Shown here piece after piece: positions 1 to 12,337 of a stretch of 64,000 nucleotides of DNA. The DNA is taken from positions 4,588,240 to 4,652,239 of the forward strand of contig OY829654.1 of NCBI GenBank assembly GCA_963691815.1, read 5' to 3'. Below the pieces are notes generated by a model, which ran no database searches, was not told where the DNA came from, and saw only the letters and a list, made by a program, of their open reading frames with translations. The translations under genes and the position numbers were made by a program. The stretch's first letter is position 1, and every line of letters starts with the position of its first letter. The DNA is from Echiichthys vipera. Its lineage: Eukaryota > Chordata > Actinopteri > Perciformes > Trachinidae.

Positions 1-463
1 GAATAAAAGTACAAACAAAAGTTTAATAATAACTACAAACAAAACGTAAAACACTACAGGGAAACAGGAATACAAAAACAGGAACGAGGAGACGGCGGAT
101 GATCATGGAGACGGACGAGGAAACAGGAACACGGGAAACTACGGAGAAACAAAATACAAACAACGATTAAATATACTTATTGACGGGGAGCGTGAAAACC
201 ACAAACGAGAAAGGAATGCCAATCAGGGGGGGAGTAGTTTACCAATGAAGGAATACAACGGTCCGGCGCTTCATGCCTGTCAGCTCAGGGTATAAGTAGT
301 CACCAGGTGATTAGCATAACAGGCAGCAGCTTGGGAGAAACACGCCTACCAGACCTAGACGACAAAAAACAAGAGGGAGACACATGCAGGGAAATACAGA
401 CAGAGGGAGACAAACTCACACAAAAGGAAGAGAGGAGGATACTGACAGAACCGAGTCTTGACA
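1..463 (-). mobile_element. LTR, truncated at the window edge (family A)
   Basis: This is the same sequence as the complete LTR at 6588-7121, in the opposite orientation. The terminal TGTCAAGACTCGG, read on the minus strand, begins at 463. The other end lies beyond base 1, with about 60 bases missing by comparison with the complete copy. Whether it is a solo LTR or one end of a longer element cannot be told. The bases just after 463 show no obvious polypurine tract, which argues weakly against a full internal region on that side. Confidence 0.8.
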
Positions 464-559
464 ATCTCACCTGTAAATTAAAGGCCCTCCAGCCTTTTAG
501 CCCAGCCGCCACTCACATAGACTTTAACTTAATTTTGACAAGACACGGCTCCAAATGTT

Positions 560-790
560 TTGCCTTTGCTTTTTCCGCTCGCTTTTTGTGTCTCTGTCGA
601 ATCCCGACAGGTCCACGTTAGCATCCGGTATGAGGTGGTTTAGCCATGTCTCCGTAAAGATGAACAGGCTGCTCTCACGGTAGATCTGCTGGTTGTTCAG
701 CGCAGACAGCGTGTCACTCTTGTTCGGCAGCGAGTTCACATTCCCCATGATTACGGAGGGAATCGATGGCTTGTACCGCCTCCAATTCTC
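560..790 (-). pseudogene. LINE endonuclease fragment (L2/Rex1-like)
   Basis: The minus-strand translation contains MGNVNSLPNK followed by LFIFTETWLN and then a PDANVDLSGF-type stretch. This is the N-terminal part of the APE-type endonuclease of fish non-LTR retrotransposons, where an (I/V)MGNVxSLxNK start and an FTETWL motif are usual. The preceding in-frame residues (RYKPSIPSVI) also fit the family. The frame degrades after about 60 residues, and no reverse transcriptase follows. It is a dead fragment. Confidence 0.75.
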
Positions 791-1520
791 CGCTCGCTTG
801 GCCTTTAGTTGTTAACTTTTCCATCTCTACATTCTGTATTCTCATTTAATCATTCACATCTTTCTCTCTCTGCTTATTTTCTCTTCTCATCTTCTCTCTA
901 TGTTTCTCCCCCTCCTCTCCTCTTCAGTACCATCAGGTTGTGGTTAACACGGTCCACAAAATTTTTCTTCAGTTATGGAGTTGTCAAGGTGTAGAGGGAC
1001 TTGTTAGTCTGCATTGTTAACAAGGAATAGCCGGAGGTTTCTCTGTTTAGTGCCACTGCACTCGGCTCGCTTGTTAGTGACACAGGGAGCATTTCCTGTA
1101 TTTTCAGGTTAGTCCAAAAACTTCTGACAGCCTCTGACCCTTTACCGGGAGGAAATAACATAGTAACACCACATTTCACACAGTTATTCAACACTCAGGT
1201 CTGAGTAACATTTTCATGTTATACATGCCATTGTTGCCACCCTAAGCAGTATCAACTATACAAAATATTAGTTTTACACATTTATTTGCACAAATTAAAA
1301 TAAAAAAGGTACTCACAAAACATTTATCAATGTAGAAAAACACACAAACACAAGCAAAACATAAAGAAGAAAATAGTGTTTTGATATGGTTCGGGTGGCC
1401 GCACCAAAAAGGACACACCATGTCAAAGTTTAACAAAAGAAGCTTATTTAATCAGATTGAGTCAAGTTTTTTTCTAGTATATATATACATACACACATAC
1501 AAACACGTACATACTGTATA
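791..1520. other. No recognised gene; AT-rich single-copy-like DNA
   Basis: I see no family signature, long conserved frame or clear splice structure here. A pyrimidine-rich patch lies near 830-920. Confidence 0.4.
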
Positions 1521-1524
1521 TACA

Positions 1525-1554
1525 CAAAAAAAAAAAAATATATATATATATATA
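1525..1554. repeat. A-tract followed by (TA)n microsatellite
   Basis: A run of about twelve A is followed by about eight TA dinucleotides. An irregular ACAT-rich stretch precedes it from about 1480. Confidence 0.85.
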
Positions 1555-1737
1555 GGTCTGCAACATAATAGTCAACAGCAGGCAACAAAGTCATGCATAT
1601 ATAGAGAGATAAGATTAATGTAACATTTGAATACACCCGACATTTCGTTACATTCAAAAGCCAATAAAAAGGGACAGCTCTTGAGTTGTGCTTAGAAAAA
1701 CTCATGGACTGCGGCTTGCAACTGAGAAGGCGCAAAC

Positions 1738-1802
1738 CCAAGACCTAAGTGACCTAAGGACCTAAGTGACCTAGGTGACCATACCAGACAAGTGACCTAG
1801 AT
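1738..1802. repeat. Short tandem repeat of a GTGACCTAAG-like unit
   Basis: The words GACCTAAGTGACCTA recur four to five times with small changes between about 1738 and 1802. Confidence 0.6.
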
Positions 1803-3990
1803 AGGACGTTTAAAGGTCAGATAGGTAAGAGGGAGCCAATACATGCTCTATAGACAAATAATAAAGTCTTGAAGTCTTATGAACTAAAGCTGATTGGGAG
1901 GCAAGTGTGGGAAAGATATGCTCACATTTATGGGAACCAGTTAAAAATCAAATAAAAAGTAGATCTAAGTATTTACATTATGTAGTGCTGTAATCAGTGA
2001 AGTCAGTTGTGTGTGCGGTGCATGAGTGGAAAGGTGCAGAACAAAGAAGCTAGTTTAAATATTGCAATGGGATCTGTTGAAGGATATACGTATATATGCT
2101 GATTGTTATAGTGGTTAAAAAGTAGTGGTTAAAAGTATCATATTAGGTGTTATACATTTATACTCTGTATTCATTGTAATTTCCATGTATTATCAGACAG
2201 TAGGTGCTTGTTTCTCAGCCTTGAAACCACTGTGGGAGTGTGTGCAGTCAGTAGATAGGGCAACTACAAGCGAAAGAGCAAAGAGAAGCCTTCAAGGACA
2301 CTGTCTGTGGGCGTGTGATATTTGCTTATACCTATAAAGTAGAAGTGTACTCTGTATCGGCAGATCTGACCGGGCTTGCAGCCTGAACAGATATGATTCT
2401 CTGTGGTGACATCTCCAAAGATCTTTGTATTAATAAGCTTTTTAAACTTGTTTGTATGTGTCCAAACCGATCACTCATCAACAGATCACACCAGCTGTGA
2501 CGCCGAAGGCAACAACTGGTGAGACCAAAGGCCAGACCACACCCACCTTCACACTCGCCCTTCATTTTGCTTTCAACTACACATTTGTAAAGTTCCGTGA
2601 CAGCGTCTCGCACAGTTGTGATGCTGTGGCAGTGACAACATCTGGCTCCGGACAGAAATACAAACACATGGAAAAGTACTCAAATATGCCTCTGTGGTAG
2701 TTCCTTTGGTGCTCCAAGTTGCACGGTCACCTACAGAGAGAAGGTGAATCATGCACCAAACCTAAGATGACACATCAGGTGTAATCATAATGAAGACAAA
2801 ATAAAAAGAAAATACAACCAATCATCACATCACCAGCAAATACAATTAAAATAACAAAATAACAAGTTAAGATAAAATTATTTATTCATGGTCCGCAGAG
2901 AACAAACACCAACAGTTTTGGTAACCTTTCCTCTAGTGTTTAGAACTACCACATGTGGACAGTTGTTAGCAGTCTGGGTAATAGGACCGCTGGAGCCTTT
3001 TATGAAAATGCAGAGCTGGGGATGAAGGGGGAAAGGCAGGCAGAGCATGACACAAGATACAGTATATCAAAATCCAATAGGCTGCTATGAAATTCACTGA
3101 TCAGATTAACGTTCCAGAGAGGATGAAACCATTTCTGGTTTGGGCAAGAAGTTCTTCATTGGATGCTTGGACACACTATGTCATATTTGGGCATGAAACA
3201 TATCCTAAATTAATAATATGACATATACATGAACATATTCCTTACACAAATGTAATAATTAATCTGAATGCATTCATCCGTGTGAGTGGACATATAGACA
3301 CAATGTAACATGGCATGTGTATTACCAAGGCCATCTCAGCAGCAAAAACCTGTTCAAATTGTTCCATTTCACCGCACATAAAGTGTGTAAAGGAAAAAGT
3401 AGGAAAAAGAGCTTTTCACACAGAAATACTCAGAGATGCATCTTAAAATTCAAGAGGTCTGTCTGGATAGGACTTCAATTATTGGAGCAGCAACAAGCAC
3501 ATAGGTCTTGTGATGAATGAAATCACTTTACGTCCCCTAGAGGAGGATAGAGATTGCTTTAGTTAAATCTACTTTGGTATTGTGCTCTGACAATTACGGT
3601 AGGACATTTATTCAATAAGTATTGTGTATTGACAAATGATGGTGCTTAACCCTTTACCAGGCTACCCTCTCTTTAAAAAGAGGTAGGGGTGGGGGATGTT
3701 TAGAGGGAGATACCAGATCAACAGTAGGTGCCACATAGAAGTGCTGTACATCATCTGACAGATGGAACCTAAGATTCATTTGAGAGGCACCAGTTTTTGC
3801 AACTCAAGTATTGATAAAAATAGTCAAAAAGCTCTCTAAAATACCATGGTAAGACACCCAGATGTAGAGGAACACTGTAGAAAAATCCATGACATTTGGA
3901 GATTTCTGAAGGAATTGCGTTTTCTGGCGATTGCATAGCGAGCACTTCTATTGTGTAACCTGCTCAGAAACCCCTGATTGTCAAAATTCA
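1803..3990. other. No recognised gene
   Basis: Short open frames only, with no codon-level or motif evidence of an exon. A purine-rich patch with a run of G lies near 3680-3700. Confidence 0.4.
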
Positions 3991-3994
3991 TAGG

Positions 3995-4802
3995 CAGGCG
4001 CGTAGCTAGATCGTGAAAACATCCGGGGCTGTAGCCCTGAAGACAGGGTCCTTTTCAGAAGGGGGGGAATTTTTTTAAATTGGGCTGATGAGCATGCAAC
4101 TGTGACGTAGTTTAAGAAGAAAAGGAAAGACCAATGGTCATGTGTGACTCCTGTCGGGGCAGGCCTACTGAGTAGGTTAATTTTTCTGTTAAGGATAGGA
4201 AAGGTCAGCAAAGACACCAGCAGCCAGAATGAGACATTAGCACAGCCTACAGCCTCAGAAACACTGACATACACCGAACCGATGTCAAGTGGACCGGGCA
4301 AAATCCGCTGCAGGTCGCCTGAAACTGTGCAAACTAGAAGACATCACTGCTCCGACAGACGTTTTCTCTCCTGACCGGTGTTTGGGTTTAAGGAGTGACC
4401 CGTTAACTGGACACTTTCAGCTGAAAGCGCCTGCTGTTGCCATAGTGACGGAAGGTGCGTAGCTGTCCTCGTGAATGCCTCTATGTTTAGTTTTTCATTA
4501 CAATGTGAAACATAAAGTAACCTACCTGATTTGTCTTTATAGTTTTGTTTGAGTAAATGTGTCAGTGGAGTTTTGTATGTAGCTTGTTGTTACAGTAAAC
4601 AGGAAGAGAGAGTTCTTTCTGATAATATCTTTCTCTAATTAGTTTACTAAATTAATCTATTTGTCTTTGAAACCTGCCTGTGTAAACGTGTGCGTAGAAT
4701 TTTATACACCACTTAAAAAAACAAAACCTTTTTTACTCCTTCATAGTCATGCTGTTGTGGGAAAATAAATGAAAGTCAAGAGATCAACTCGGTGCGCCAC
4801 TG
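3995..4802. mobile_element. Possible hAT-like element
   Basis: The left boundary reads CAGGCGCGTAGCTAG. The reverse complement of the right boundary reads CAGTGGCGCACCGAG. Both resemble hAT-type ends beginning CAG(T/G)GGCG. No 8-bp target duplication is visible at these boundaries, so the call is weak. The interior has no intact transposase. Confidence 0.35.
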
Positions 4803-6235
4803 ACCACGAACATGTCACCCTGGTGTAGTAAAACAGATCTCAGAGTATCTCCTTTTCATACAATCTATGAGTATCTCTGTTAAAACATAATCCTGTTTTC
4901 ATCCTCTGCAACCACAGAGGAACTCAGTCTGCTTTAAGTTTGATTCTGAAGTTATCAAGCCAGTCTGCTTTAAGTATAATTCTGAAATTATTGTATGAAT
5001 TTTACACACAATACTTTAGTCAAATCAGAAGGACCTCACAAAGTATATATTGCGTAATTCAAATTCTACAGGAGGCTTTCTGGAGTCAGCAGAGTCGTTG
5101 GCAGTTTAGTGCGCCAGCAGGCATTTATTAGCAGAAGGACATCGGATGAAACAGACGTCTGGAGAAATGTTCTATTCTCTATCTAGAGTAACTGTGTGCA
5201 ACACAGTACCCGTGATCAGAGGCAAGAAGGTCTGATATCTAGAATAACTACTACAGCATTTATGCTTGTTACAAGGTGTGGTTTATGTGTCTGCTTGTGC
5301 GTGCATATGTGTATTTCAGAAGTAGCCGCCGCTCCATCTTCCATCTTCCACCCCCGCCCTTTGGGGTGTCATCTGTTCCGCATGACTCGTCTTCTTTATC
5401 TGTGAAGGAAGCACATATCAAGCCTGTCTGCTTGTATGGTTGTTCCTGTCTCCTTATATGGTTTTGTTTTGGTCTAATCTCAAATAGTTGCCAGGTGCAT
5501 TTGTGCAAGCTGGCTATTTCATTGTCTCTGTGACCTTGACTGACTGCCAAAAGTTCACCACACCAAAATAAGACAGGATGTTTATAAGTCTTGTCTTGAA
5601 CGTGTTAGTTCGTACCACAGCCTTATCAGGGAACACTTTCTGTACAGAACGGAAGACTCTCACAACGACGTAAAGTTATAAACATTTATTTGACTGAATA
5701 GAGAAGTGAAAAGGGGTTAAATGTGGATATGAAAAAGTTTAAGACCAGAGTGATTCAGACCTACGGGGCTGGTTTATAATATTACTGGCGGACTTAAACT
5801 GGCTCTAATTAGCCGGCCAACAGAACTTGGATCAGACTTTAATTAACACCACGTTTCAACCAGGAGTTGTATTAAAAGGCCAACCTTACTTTGCCGTTGA
5901 TATTACAGTCACCCTGGCGTCTTACAGTACCGATGCAGGTTTTGTAGGTCCTGGCCCGGTGTTTGGCGGACCTGAGTTCTAGTCTGTAGACTGGGTCAGC
6001 TGCGCAGTTGGAACGGCGGGCTTGTCTGCTCCCGTCCCGGCTTAGATTCAGCTCTTCAGGTGGCTTGCCTCTGGAGGTTGTTTGTGGGTTTACCAAAATT
6101 CTGACCGGTTCTGAACTAGAGTTTGATGCAATTTGCCGGCCGGAAAAAAAGGCAAAGACCGCACGAGGGGTTTTACTATACTAATAAAAGATAAAAACGT
6201 GTCGTAGAAAACTTAGAAAGTCGCTGAAGAATTAA
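4803..6235. other. No recognised gene
   Basis: Includes a GC-richer patch at about 5870-6140. I could not assign it to a family. Confidence 0.35.
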
Positions 6236-6365
6236 AAATCTTGTGTTAGCGTGTGTATTAGTAATGATTCAATTAATAATCATGTGTCAGCGTGTGTATT
6301 AGTAATGATTAATAAGAGTGTGATAATCAATGATTCAATTAATAATTATATCATAGAGACATTTG
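6236..6365. repeat. Local tandem duplication, AT-rich
   Basis: The phrase GCGTGTGTATTAGTAATGAT occurs twice about 50 bp apart (about 6250 and 6290). Related TGATTCAATTAATAAT words recur to about 6345. Confidence 0.65.
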
Positions 6366-6587
6366 GAATTTAGGAATGAGGAATTTAGGAACTTAGGATT
6401 TGGAATCTTAGAATTTGTGTTAGCCTTGATTCAATAAATTTTGCTTGATTGCTGTGAGATCTCTCTGCAGACTCCTTCTTGTAGATCTTTCTATTTTTAA
6501 TATATATTGTTCTACCATATTATCTGTCAATTCATTATTTTGTCCTTTTAACAAGCTTACCATTTATATTTTCATTACTGCTCATTT

Positions 6588-7121
6588 TGTCAAGACTCGG
6601 TTCTGGCGGTATCCTCCTCTCTTCGTTCTGTGTGAGTTTGTCTCCCTCTGTCTGTGTTTCCCTGCATGTGTGTTTCCCTCTGTTTTCTGTCGTCTAGGTC
6701 CGGTAGCCATTTCTCCCAAGCTGCAGCCTGTTACGCTAATCACCTGGTAAATACTTATACCCTGAGCTGACAGGCATGCAGCGCCGGACCGTTGTATCCT
6801 TCATTGGTAAACTATTCCCCCCGGATTGGCATTCCTTTTCTCATTTGTGGTTTTCACGCTCCCCATCGATAAGTGTATTTAATCGTTGTTTGTATTTTGT
6901 TTCTCCGTAGTTTCTTCCGTTCCTGTTTCCTCGCCCGTCTCCCTGATCATCCGTCGTCTCCTCGTTCCTGTTTTTCCCTGGACCGTCTCGTTATTAGTAT
7001 TCCTGTTTCCCTGTAGTGTTTTACGTTTTGTGTGTAGTTATTATTAAACTTTTGTTTGTGCTTTTATTCCGCGTCTGCATTGGGTCCAGTCTTTTGTTTT
7101 ATCTCTGTACCGTTCATGACA
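6588..7121 (+). mobile_element. Solo LTR (family A), 534 bp
   Basis: The ends are TGTCAAGACTC and GTTCATGACA, that is TG...CA with a short terminal inverted TGTCA/TGACA. It is flanked on both sides by CATTT (6583-6587 and 7122-7126), a 5-bp target duplication expected of a retroviral-type integrase. A TATA-like ACTTATACC lies near 6752. No second LTR in the same orientation and no gag or pol sequence lie nearby, so this is a solo LTR left by LTR-LTR recombination. The family is probably Ty3/gypsy-type, which is inference from the duplication size and ends. Confidence 0.85.
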
Positions 7122-7126
7122 CATTT

Positions 7127-8130
7127 TGCAGGTTTCCCCTGCTATTTTGCTGGTCTCCCTGATATGGGTGTGCTGAAAACCCAACTCTTTCCAACCCCAT
7201 ATTGTCTTGGTAAGTGCATTTAATCAATACGGAAATCTCCTACCACATGAGCTGACCCCTGACCTTTTAGAAAAATGTAAATACATTTGTTGTCTCTTAA
7301 AGTTGGAGTCAGAGATTCTGACAAAGTGCATGTGGTCAAACCTTTAATGCACAAATCATTAGATTAAATCAAATATCTCGTTCGTTGTTCCCTGCAGAAC
7401 CTGTCCGAGCTATGGCATTGATGCTGATCAGCACTGGAACTAGACAAACATTGAGGACTTTGTTTTTCTATTTGATATTTTTTGGCTGCTCTTGTCATGC
7501 TCCCCTACAAAATATACTCATTTTATTTTTTTGGTGACTGATTTCTTTGTTCTGAACCTGAGCTCTAGGAATCTGTTTTGTGTTTAATCTGCATTGTTTG
7601 GGCTTGAGTGTTTGGGGGGAAAGAGAACATTTATGTTAGATGTATCTTCCAGTAAAGAAGAACTTCATTGCTGCTTCAGTTTTTGAGTATTTACTATCTT
7701 CCAGCTGTGGGTGGGCTGGTACAATTTTTAAATGTTTATGTTTTATAAGGGCTACTACTGTAAGACGGGTTCTTGATTCCTAGCTTTTCATACAATGTAG
7801 TTGCAACTTCAAATGAGAGCTTCAGAGAAAAACTGGCTCTGGCAACTAGTTAATATGGCCAGAGTATGAGCCTAAAATACCTACAATGTAAACTGTGTGA
7901 CTCAGTTATCCAAGGCGTTGACTTCTTCACTTTTGTAAAGATCTGATCCTAATTTTACTGATGTCCCCTGACTTTTTTTTCTGAACCAGAGCTCTGTAAA
8001 TGCATTTTTTTTTACCTAAGCTGCTTTGTCTGGGCGTGTTTGAGGGCAAAAGAGAACATTCATGTGAAATATGAACTTCCGAACTGCCTTATCACTTTTG
8101 TTGAACTTAAGTTGTCCTAAAATAAAGTGT
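7127..8130 (+). repeat. Diverged ~480-bp tandem duplication
   Basis: Two blocks, about 7530-7670 and 7960-8110, share an ordered series of words: TTCTGAACC, AGAGCTCT or GAGCTCT, a GCTTGAGTGTTTG or GCGTGTTTGAGGG segment, and AGAGAACATT(T/C)ATGT. They look like old direct repeats. I see no gene in this stretch. Confidence 0.5.
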
Positions 8131-8943
8131 AAAATATTTTGTTTGCTTTGTCTGATTATTAAATGTATTTGTTTAAAATAGCTTAAAATGTTTAATTTAA
8201 TTTAAGGTAATTGTATTATGTTGAAAATAAACAATTAAGTTCATCCGTATTAACATAATTCAGTTTAGTAAATTGAAGACAATAATTATTACTACGAGTA
8301 AACTATTCAATATAGTTACGTAAAATTAATGTAAGATCTTTAATTACACCTAATGAATACATTTTATAGAAACAAAACTTAAAAAAAATATATCTGTATT
8401 TAGATGAATTTGTTTCGTGCAACCACTTGACATAACAATTAAGTAAATTCAAAACCAATTTTTTTTCAGTAAGCTCTGTCGAACTGGTTGGCCATGGTTA
8501 TTTTAAGCAGAAGTGAAACAGAAGAGGTCAACTTTTTCTTGTTGTTTTACGTTATAGTGGTGTGATTTTCAGGTGACACATTCCAGAACACAATGCATGA
8601 AATAAATCTTGCTATGTATCTGCATTCACAATCATGTGTGGACCATGTTTCCACCCTTAAAAATGCAGGGCTCATTGTTGGCATGTTGTGTGATCCGATC
8701 ACAAGTGGACAGCTCTAAGAACGTCTGTTCACACCTGGCATTAGAATACGCCCTTTACAAATGTCTTGAGTCGCCTTTTGTTATTCAATCTCACTTCCCT
8801 GCTCTTTATGCAGATAAACACGTACATCATCTGGCATCATGATATAAAGCAGCAGCTTCTTGGTTGAGGAATGCTTTAAATTGATTGAATGAGTACTGCA
8901 GGGCTTCAATTGTATTCTCAATACCTGCCATCATCGTGTTTTG
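8131..8943. other. No recognised gene, very AT-rich
   Basis: AT-rich sequence with many stops in every frame. Confidence 0.4.
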
Positions 8944-10005
8944 TTTAAAGAGGACCTATTGTGCTTTTCCATCTTTTACGATCTATAAATTTAGTTATAC
9001 TGCTTTATAGTCATGGTAAATAATACCAATGCGTCAAATAATGAAGGACTTGCATTTAGACGTGAGCCCTGCTGACCGTCTGGGTTGGCTGTGATAAGGA
9101 GAATTACATTTTTCCGTAGACAGTTTGGCTCAATGTTCGATCCTTGCAAGTATAGTGTGCATCTGTTCTGATTATTTCTTCATCAGTTAGGATGCCCTGA
9201 AAACTCCTTGGAGCCTGCCAAGGCCAGGATTCCCTTGGCGCCTTTAATCGGACTCTGCAGACTTTAATGATAACACTCAGCGTCATTTCCTTAAAGTAAT
9301 GTTAATGCATTTTAGCCAATGAGATGTAAGCACATCTAACTGCTGTTTCAATCCACTTTCCTAATATAAGAATCTGGGGTTTGGTGTTTGAGCCTCAGAA
9401 TTGAGGTGGCTTCATGCACTACTTTGTGTTGACAACTCTTCTTTCTCCTGGGTCAAGTAATTAGACTCCTTTGGGATCATCATACAGGACTCTGGCATTT
9501 TCTTTTTCTCTTTTTTTTTTTTATGGCATTATATAAATTCTTCCCTAACAGGCTGTGCTCAGCTCTGAACACTAGGATGTCGGTCGCGATTAGCGCTTTC
9601 TTCGAATTTTTGAATTTTTCGTCTCTGTAGAAGAATCCTGAATCCCTTTTGGTCATGCTGCTACACACATGCTCAAACTGTAAGCAGTGAGTTTGGCCAC
9701 TTTTATGCTATTCTGGTGTTTATTTTGGAAGTTAACATGTTAAAACTAACATGCATGTTGTTAGCATGTTGGCTAGCTTCCATATAGACAGTTTTCAGCT
9801 GCTGAGGTAACTGATTCCATATATGGTAAGAGGTGTGACATTTCCCGTTACGCAGCATAAACATTTGACCAATCACAGCAGAGCAGACAGGCCGACCAAT
9901 CAGAGCACACTGGGCTTTTTTGGGATGGGGGGATCAAAGCATGTGTAGTTGACCCGAAAAATACAAATATGACCCTGGAAACTAGAAAAATAGGGCCTCT
10001 TTAAA
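8944..10005. mobile_element. Terminal-inverted-repeat element (non-autonomous)
   Basis: The left end TTTAAAGAGGACCTATT and the right end AATAGGGCCTCTTTAAA are inverted repeats. The flanks share TTTTG (8939-8943 and 10006-10010), a possible 5-bp target duplication, but it is low-complexity. No transposase frame survives inside. The superfamily is not certain. Confidence 0.6.
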
Positions 10006-10010
10006 TTTTG

Positions 10011-11649
10011 CTCTGCTTCACTCTTAAAACCACAGCACAACCAGCATGTTGGCCTGGCTACACATCACTTTCGACTTAAAATGACGACAAGTTGACAATT
10101 CTGTCTGATCTCAGGCAGTCATTTTCTGTCTGTGGGTGTCATATTGTCTCCCATTAATCTTTTATCACGATTATTAACTTGCATTTTCTTTTTTTCCTTC
10201 CATTTTCTATGCAGTGAGAGACACTGTTCATTTATTGTTTCAGTGCTTTTGTGTGTGTTCTTTCTTCACAAGACTGCCTTTGTGCTCATTCTCATAAGGC
10301 ATGCTTTTTCTCAATTCAATTTGAATCGGTTACTTTAGAGCTAACAGTTACAACAATGATATTGCAGTGGAGGATGTAATTTTTTTTCTTGATATTACCC
10401 TTCTCTTTGTGCATCCTACTCTTCCCCATTGTCTCACTTCCCCTACCATAATGTTGCCGAAATCATGATAATCCAACATTCACAGCTGCTATTCTCTGGA
10501 GAGTTGTTGTGGAATTGGAATACAACAGTGAGAATGGAAAAAGACACAGTTTAAAGGGAACATGTATATTATTTATCCTGTATCCTCTACTCCTCTCTTC
10601 TCATCCGCATCCTCTGCAACATAACACCTCCACGAACCCTCACAAACAGCCTTTTTCAGGAGTCTTATGGAAATATGGGGATATGTGTGCATTGTTATTT
10701 TAATAACCCTGCATGTCAGAATCAATCCAAATCTCCGACCAAATGAAAAGTGACAGGGAGATCCAAGAGCTTGTTTACAGCTGTCTGGGAGCTGTCCAAA
10801 ACAATCCGCTAAACTGTCCTGGGTCAAATTTCACCTCATTATGTCTCCTTCCTTCTCTTTGTATGAATGCTCCTGTTGCTCATTGTCATTTTTGGCAAAT
10901 TGTTTCTGGGCTTGTTTCACATTTTCTTCTAAGATGTGCTGGAGTCAACAGCCTTTTGAGCAGATCTGAATGATTTTGTTGTATTGAAAAAAAACACCTT
11001 AAAAAATTGAGATAAAACAGATTAGACTATATTTTTTTATTTGAGTTATTTTGTAGAGAGAAACAGTTCAATACCTACCAAGTGCACAACATATCTATCT
11101 TATCATTTCAATTCATAGCACTCCTTAGCTTTACTAGGTACCAGCCCCTGAGCTGATGAAGCTGGTAATATGTTCAAGATAAAACAACACCTATAAAGCA
11201 TTTGAAGCCTTATAGACCTTGCAATCCTAAATTTCCTTTGGACTCCAACATTCATAATATTCCATACTTCAGGTTACATTCTGGTTCAACTCCAAAGTCA
11301 TCAGAGATCGCAGCTTGGTCAGTGATGAACTCAGCTACTTGACGTTTACATTCAGGTCATTAGTTTGCACTAGTTAGAGCATCTTATGTGATATTTCCCA
11401 ATAACACCACATTGAGCTAATTTACTGTGTGTGACCATGGCAGCCTTGATAGAGGCGTCTTACATGAGCTAGCTAAGCAGTGTTAGCTTAGCTGATATTA
11501 CTTTTTCACTGTGTTAAGCTCGAAAGCCTCATGCTTTTCACTGTGAGACTGACAAGTGTGAACCAAAACTCAGCGCTCTGTTGTTGTTGGGAAAAGTCCC
11601 CTCTGTTAATATTCTTGATTCACTTCTGGAGAATATCTGCACTCCCAGG
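10011..11649. other. No recognised gene
   Basis: Scattered short open frames without motif support. Confidence 0.4.
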
Positions 11650-12337
11650 GAATCCATGTAGACCTTACGGCCTCAGGCAGGTGCGCTCTTCATGAGGTAA
11701 AGGTTTGAATCCATGTACACCGTACGGCCTCAGACAGGGGCACTCTTCATTAAGATAAAGGTTTGAATCCATGTAGACTGTACAGCCTCAGACAGGGGCG
11801 CTCTTCATGAGGTAAAGGTTTGAATCCATGTAGACCGTACGGCCTCAGACAGGGGCACTCTTCATTAAGGTAAAGGTTTGAATCCATGTAGACCATACGG
11901 CCTCAGACAGGGGCGCTCTTCATGAGGTAAAGGTTTGAATCCATGTACACCGTACGGCCTCAGACAGGGGCACTCTTCATTAAGATAAAGGTTTGAATCC
12001 ATGTAGACTGTACAGCCTCAGACAGGGGCGCTCTTCATGAGGTAAAGGTTTGAATCCATGTAGACCGTACGGCCTCAGACAGGGGCACTCTTCATTAAGG
12101 TAAAGGTTTGAATCCATGTAGACCATACGGCCTCAGACAGGGGCGCTCTTCATGAGGTAAATGTTTGAATCCATGTAGACCGTACGGCCTCAGACAGGGG
12201 CACTCTTCATGAGGTAAAGGTTTGAATCCATGTAGACCGTACGGCCTCAGACAGGGGCGCTCTTCATGAGGTAAAGGTTTGAATCCATGTAGACCGTACG
12301 GCCTCAGACAGGTGCGCCCTTTATGAGGTAAAGGTTT
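11650..12337. repeat. Minisatellite, 12 units of 57/58 bp with a 230-bp higher-order unit
   Basis: Twelve units begin GAATCCATGTA(G/C)A at 11650, 11707, 11765, 11822, 11880, 11937, 11995, 12052, 12110, 12167, 12224 and 12281. Units ending TCATGAGGTAAAGGTTT are 57 bp. Those with TCATTAAG(A/G)TAAAGGTTT are 58 bp. Units 2-5 (11707-11936) and 6-9 (11937-12166) are near-identical 230-bp blocks, so the array grew at two scales. On the minus strand the 57-bp units read as a 19-residue repeat, but the 58-bp units break the frame. Confidence 0.95.

Noticed and set aside
3995..4802. Confident hAT assignment
   Set aside because: Ends are only loosely inverted and no 8-bp duplication is visible, so it was kept only as a low-confidence feature.
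5872..6096. Possible coding exon in a GC-richer patch on the minus strand
   Set aside because: The 74-codon frame has no recognisable domain or splice context.
6588..7121. Provirus formed with the LTR at 1-463
   Set aside because: The two LTRs are in opposite orientation, and the 6588 copy has its own 5-bp duplication on both sides.
11650..12337. CRISPR-like array
   Set aside because: The units are contiguous tandem repeats without unique spacers, in a vertebrate genome.
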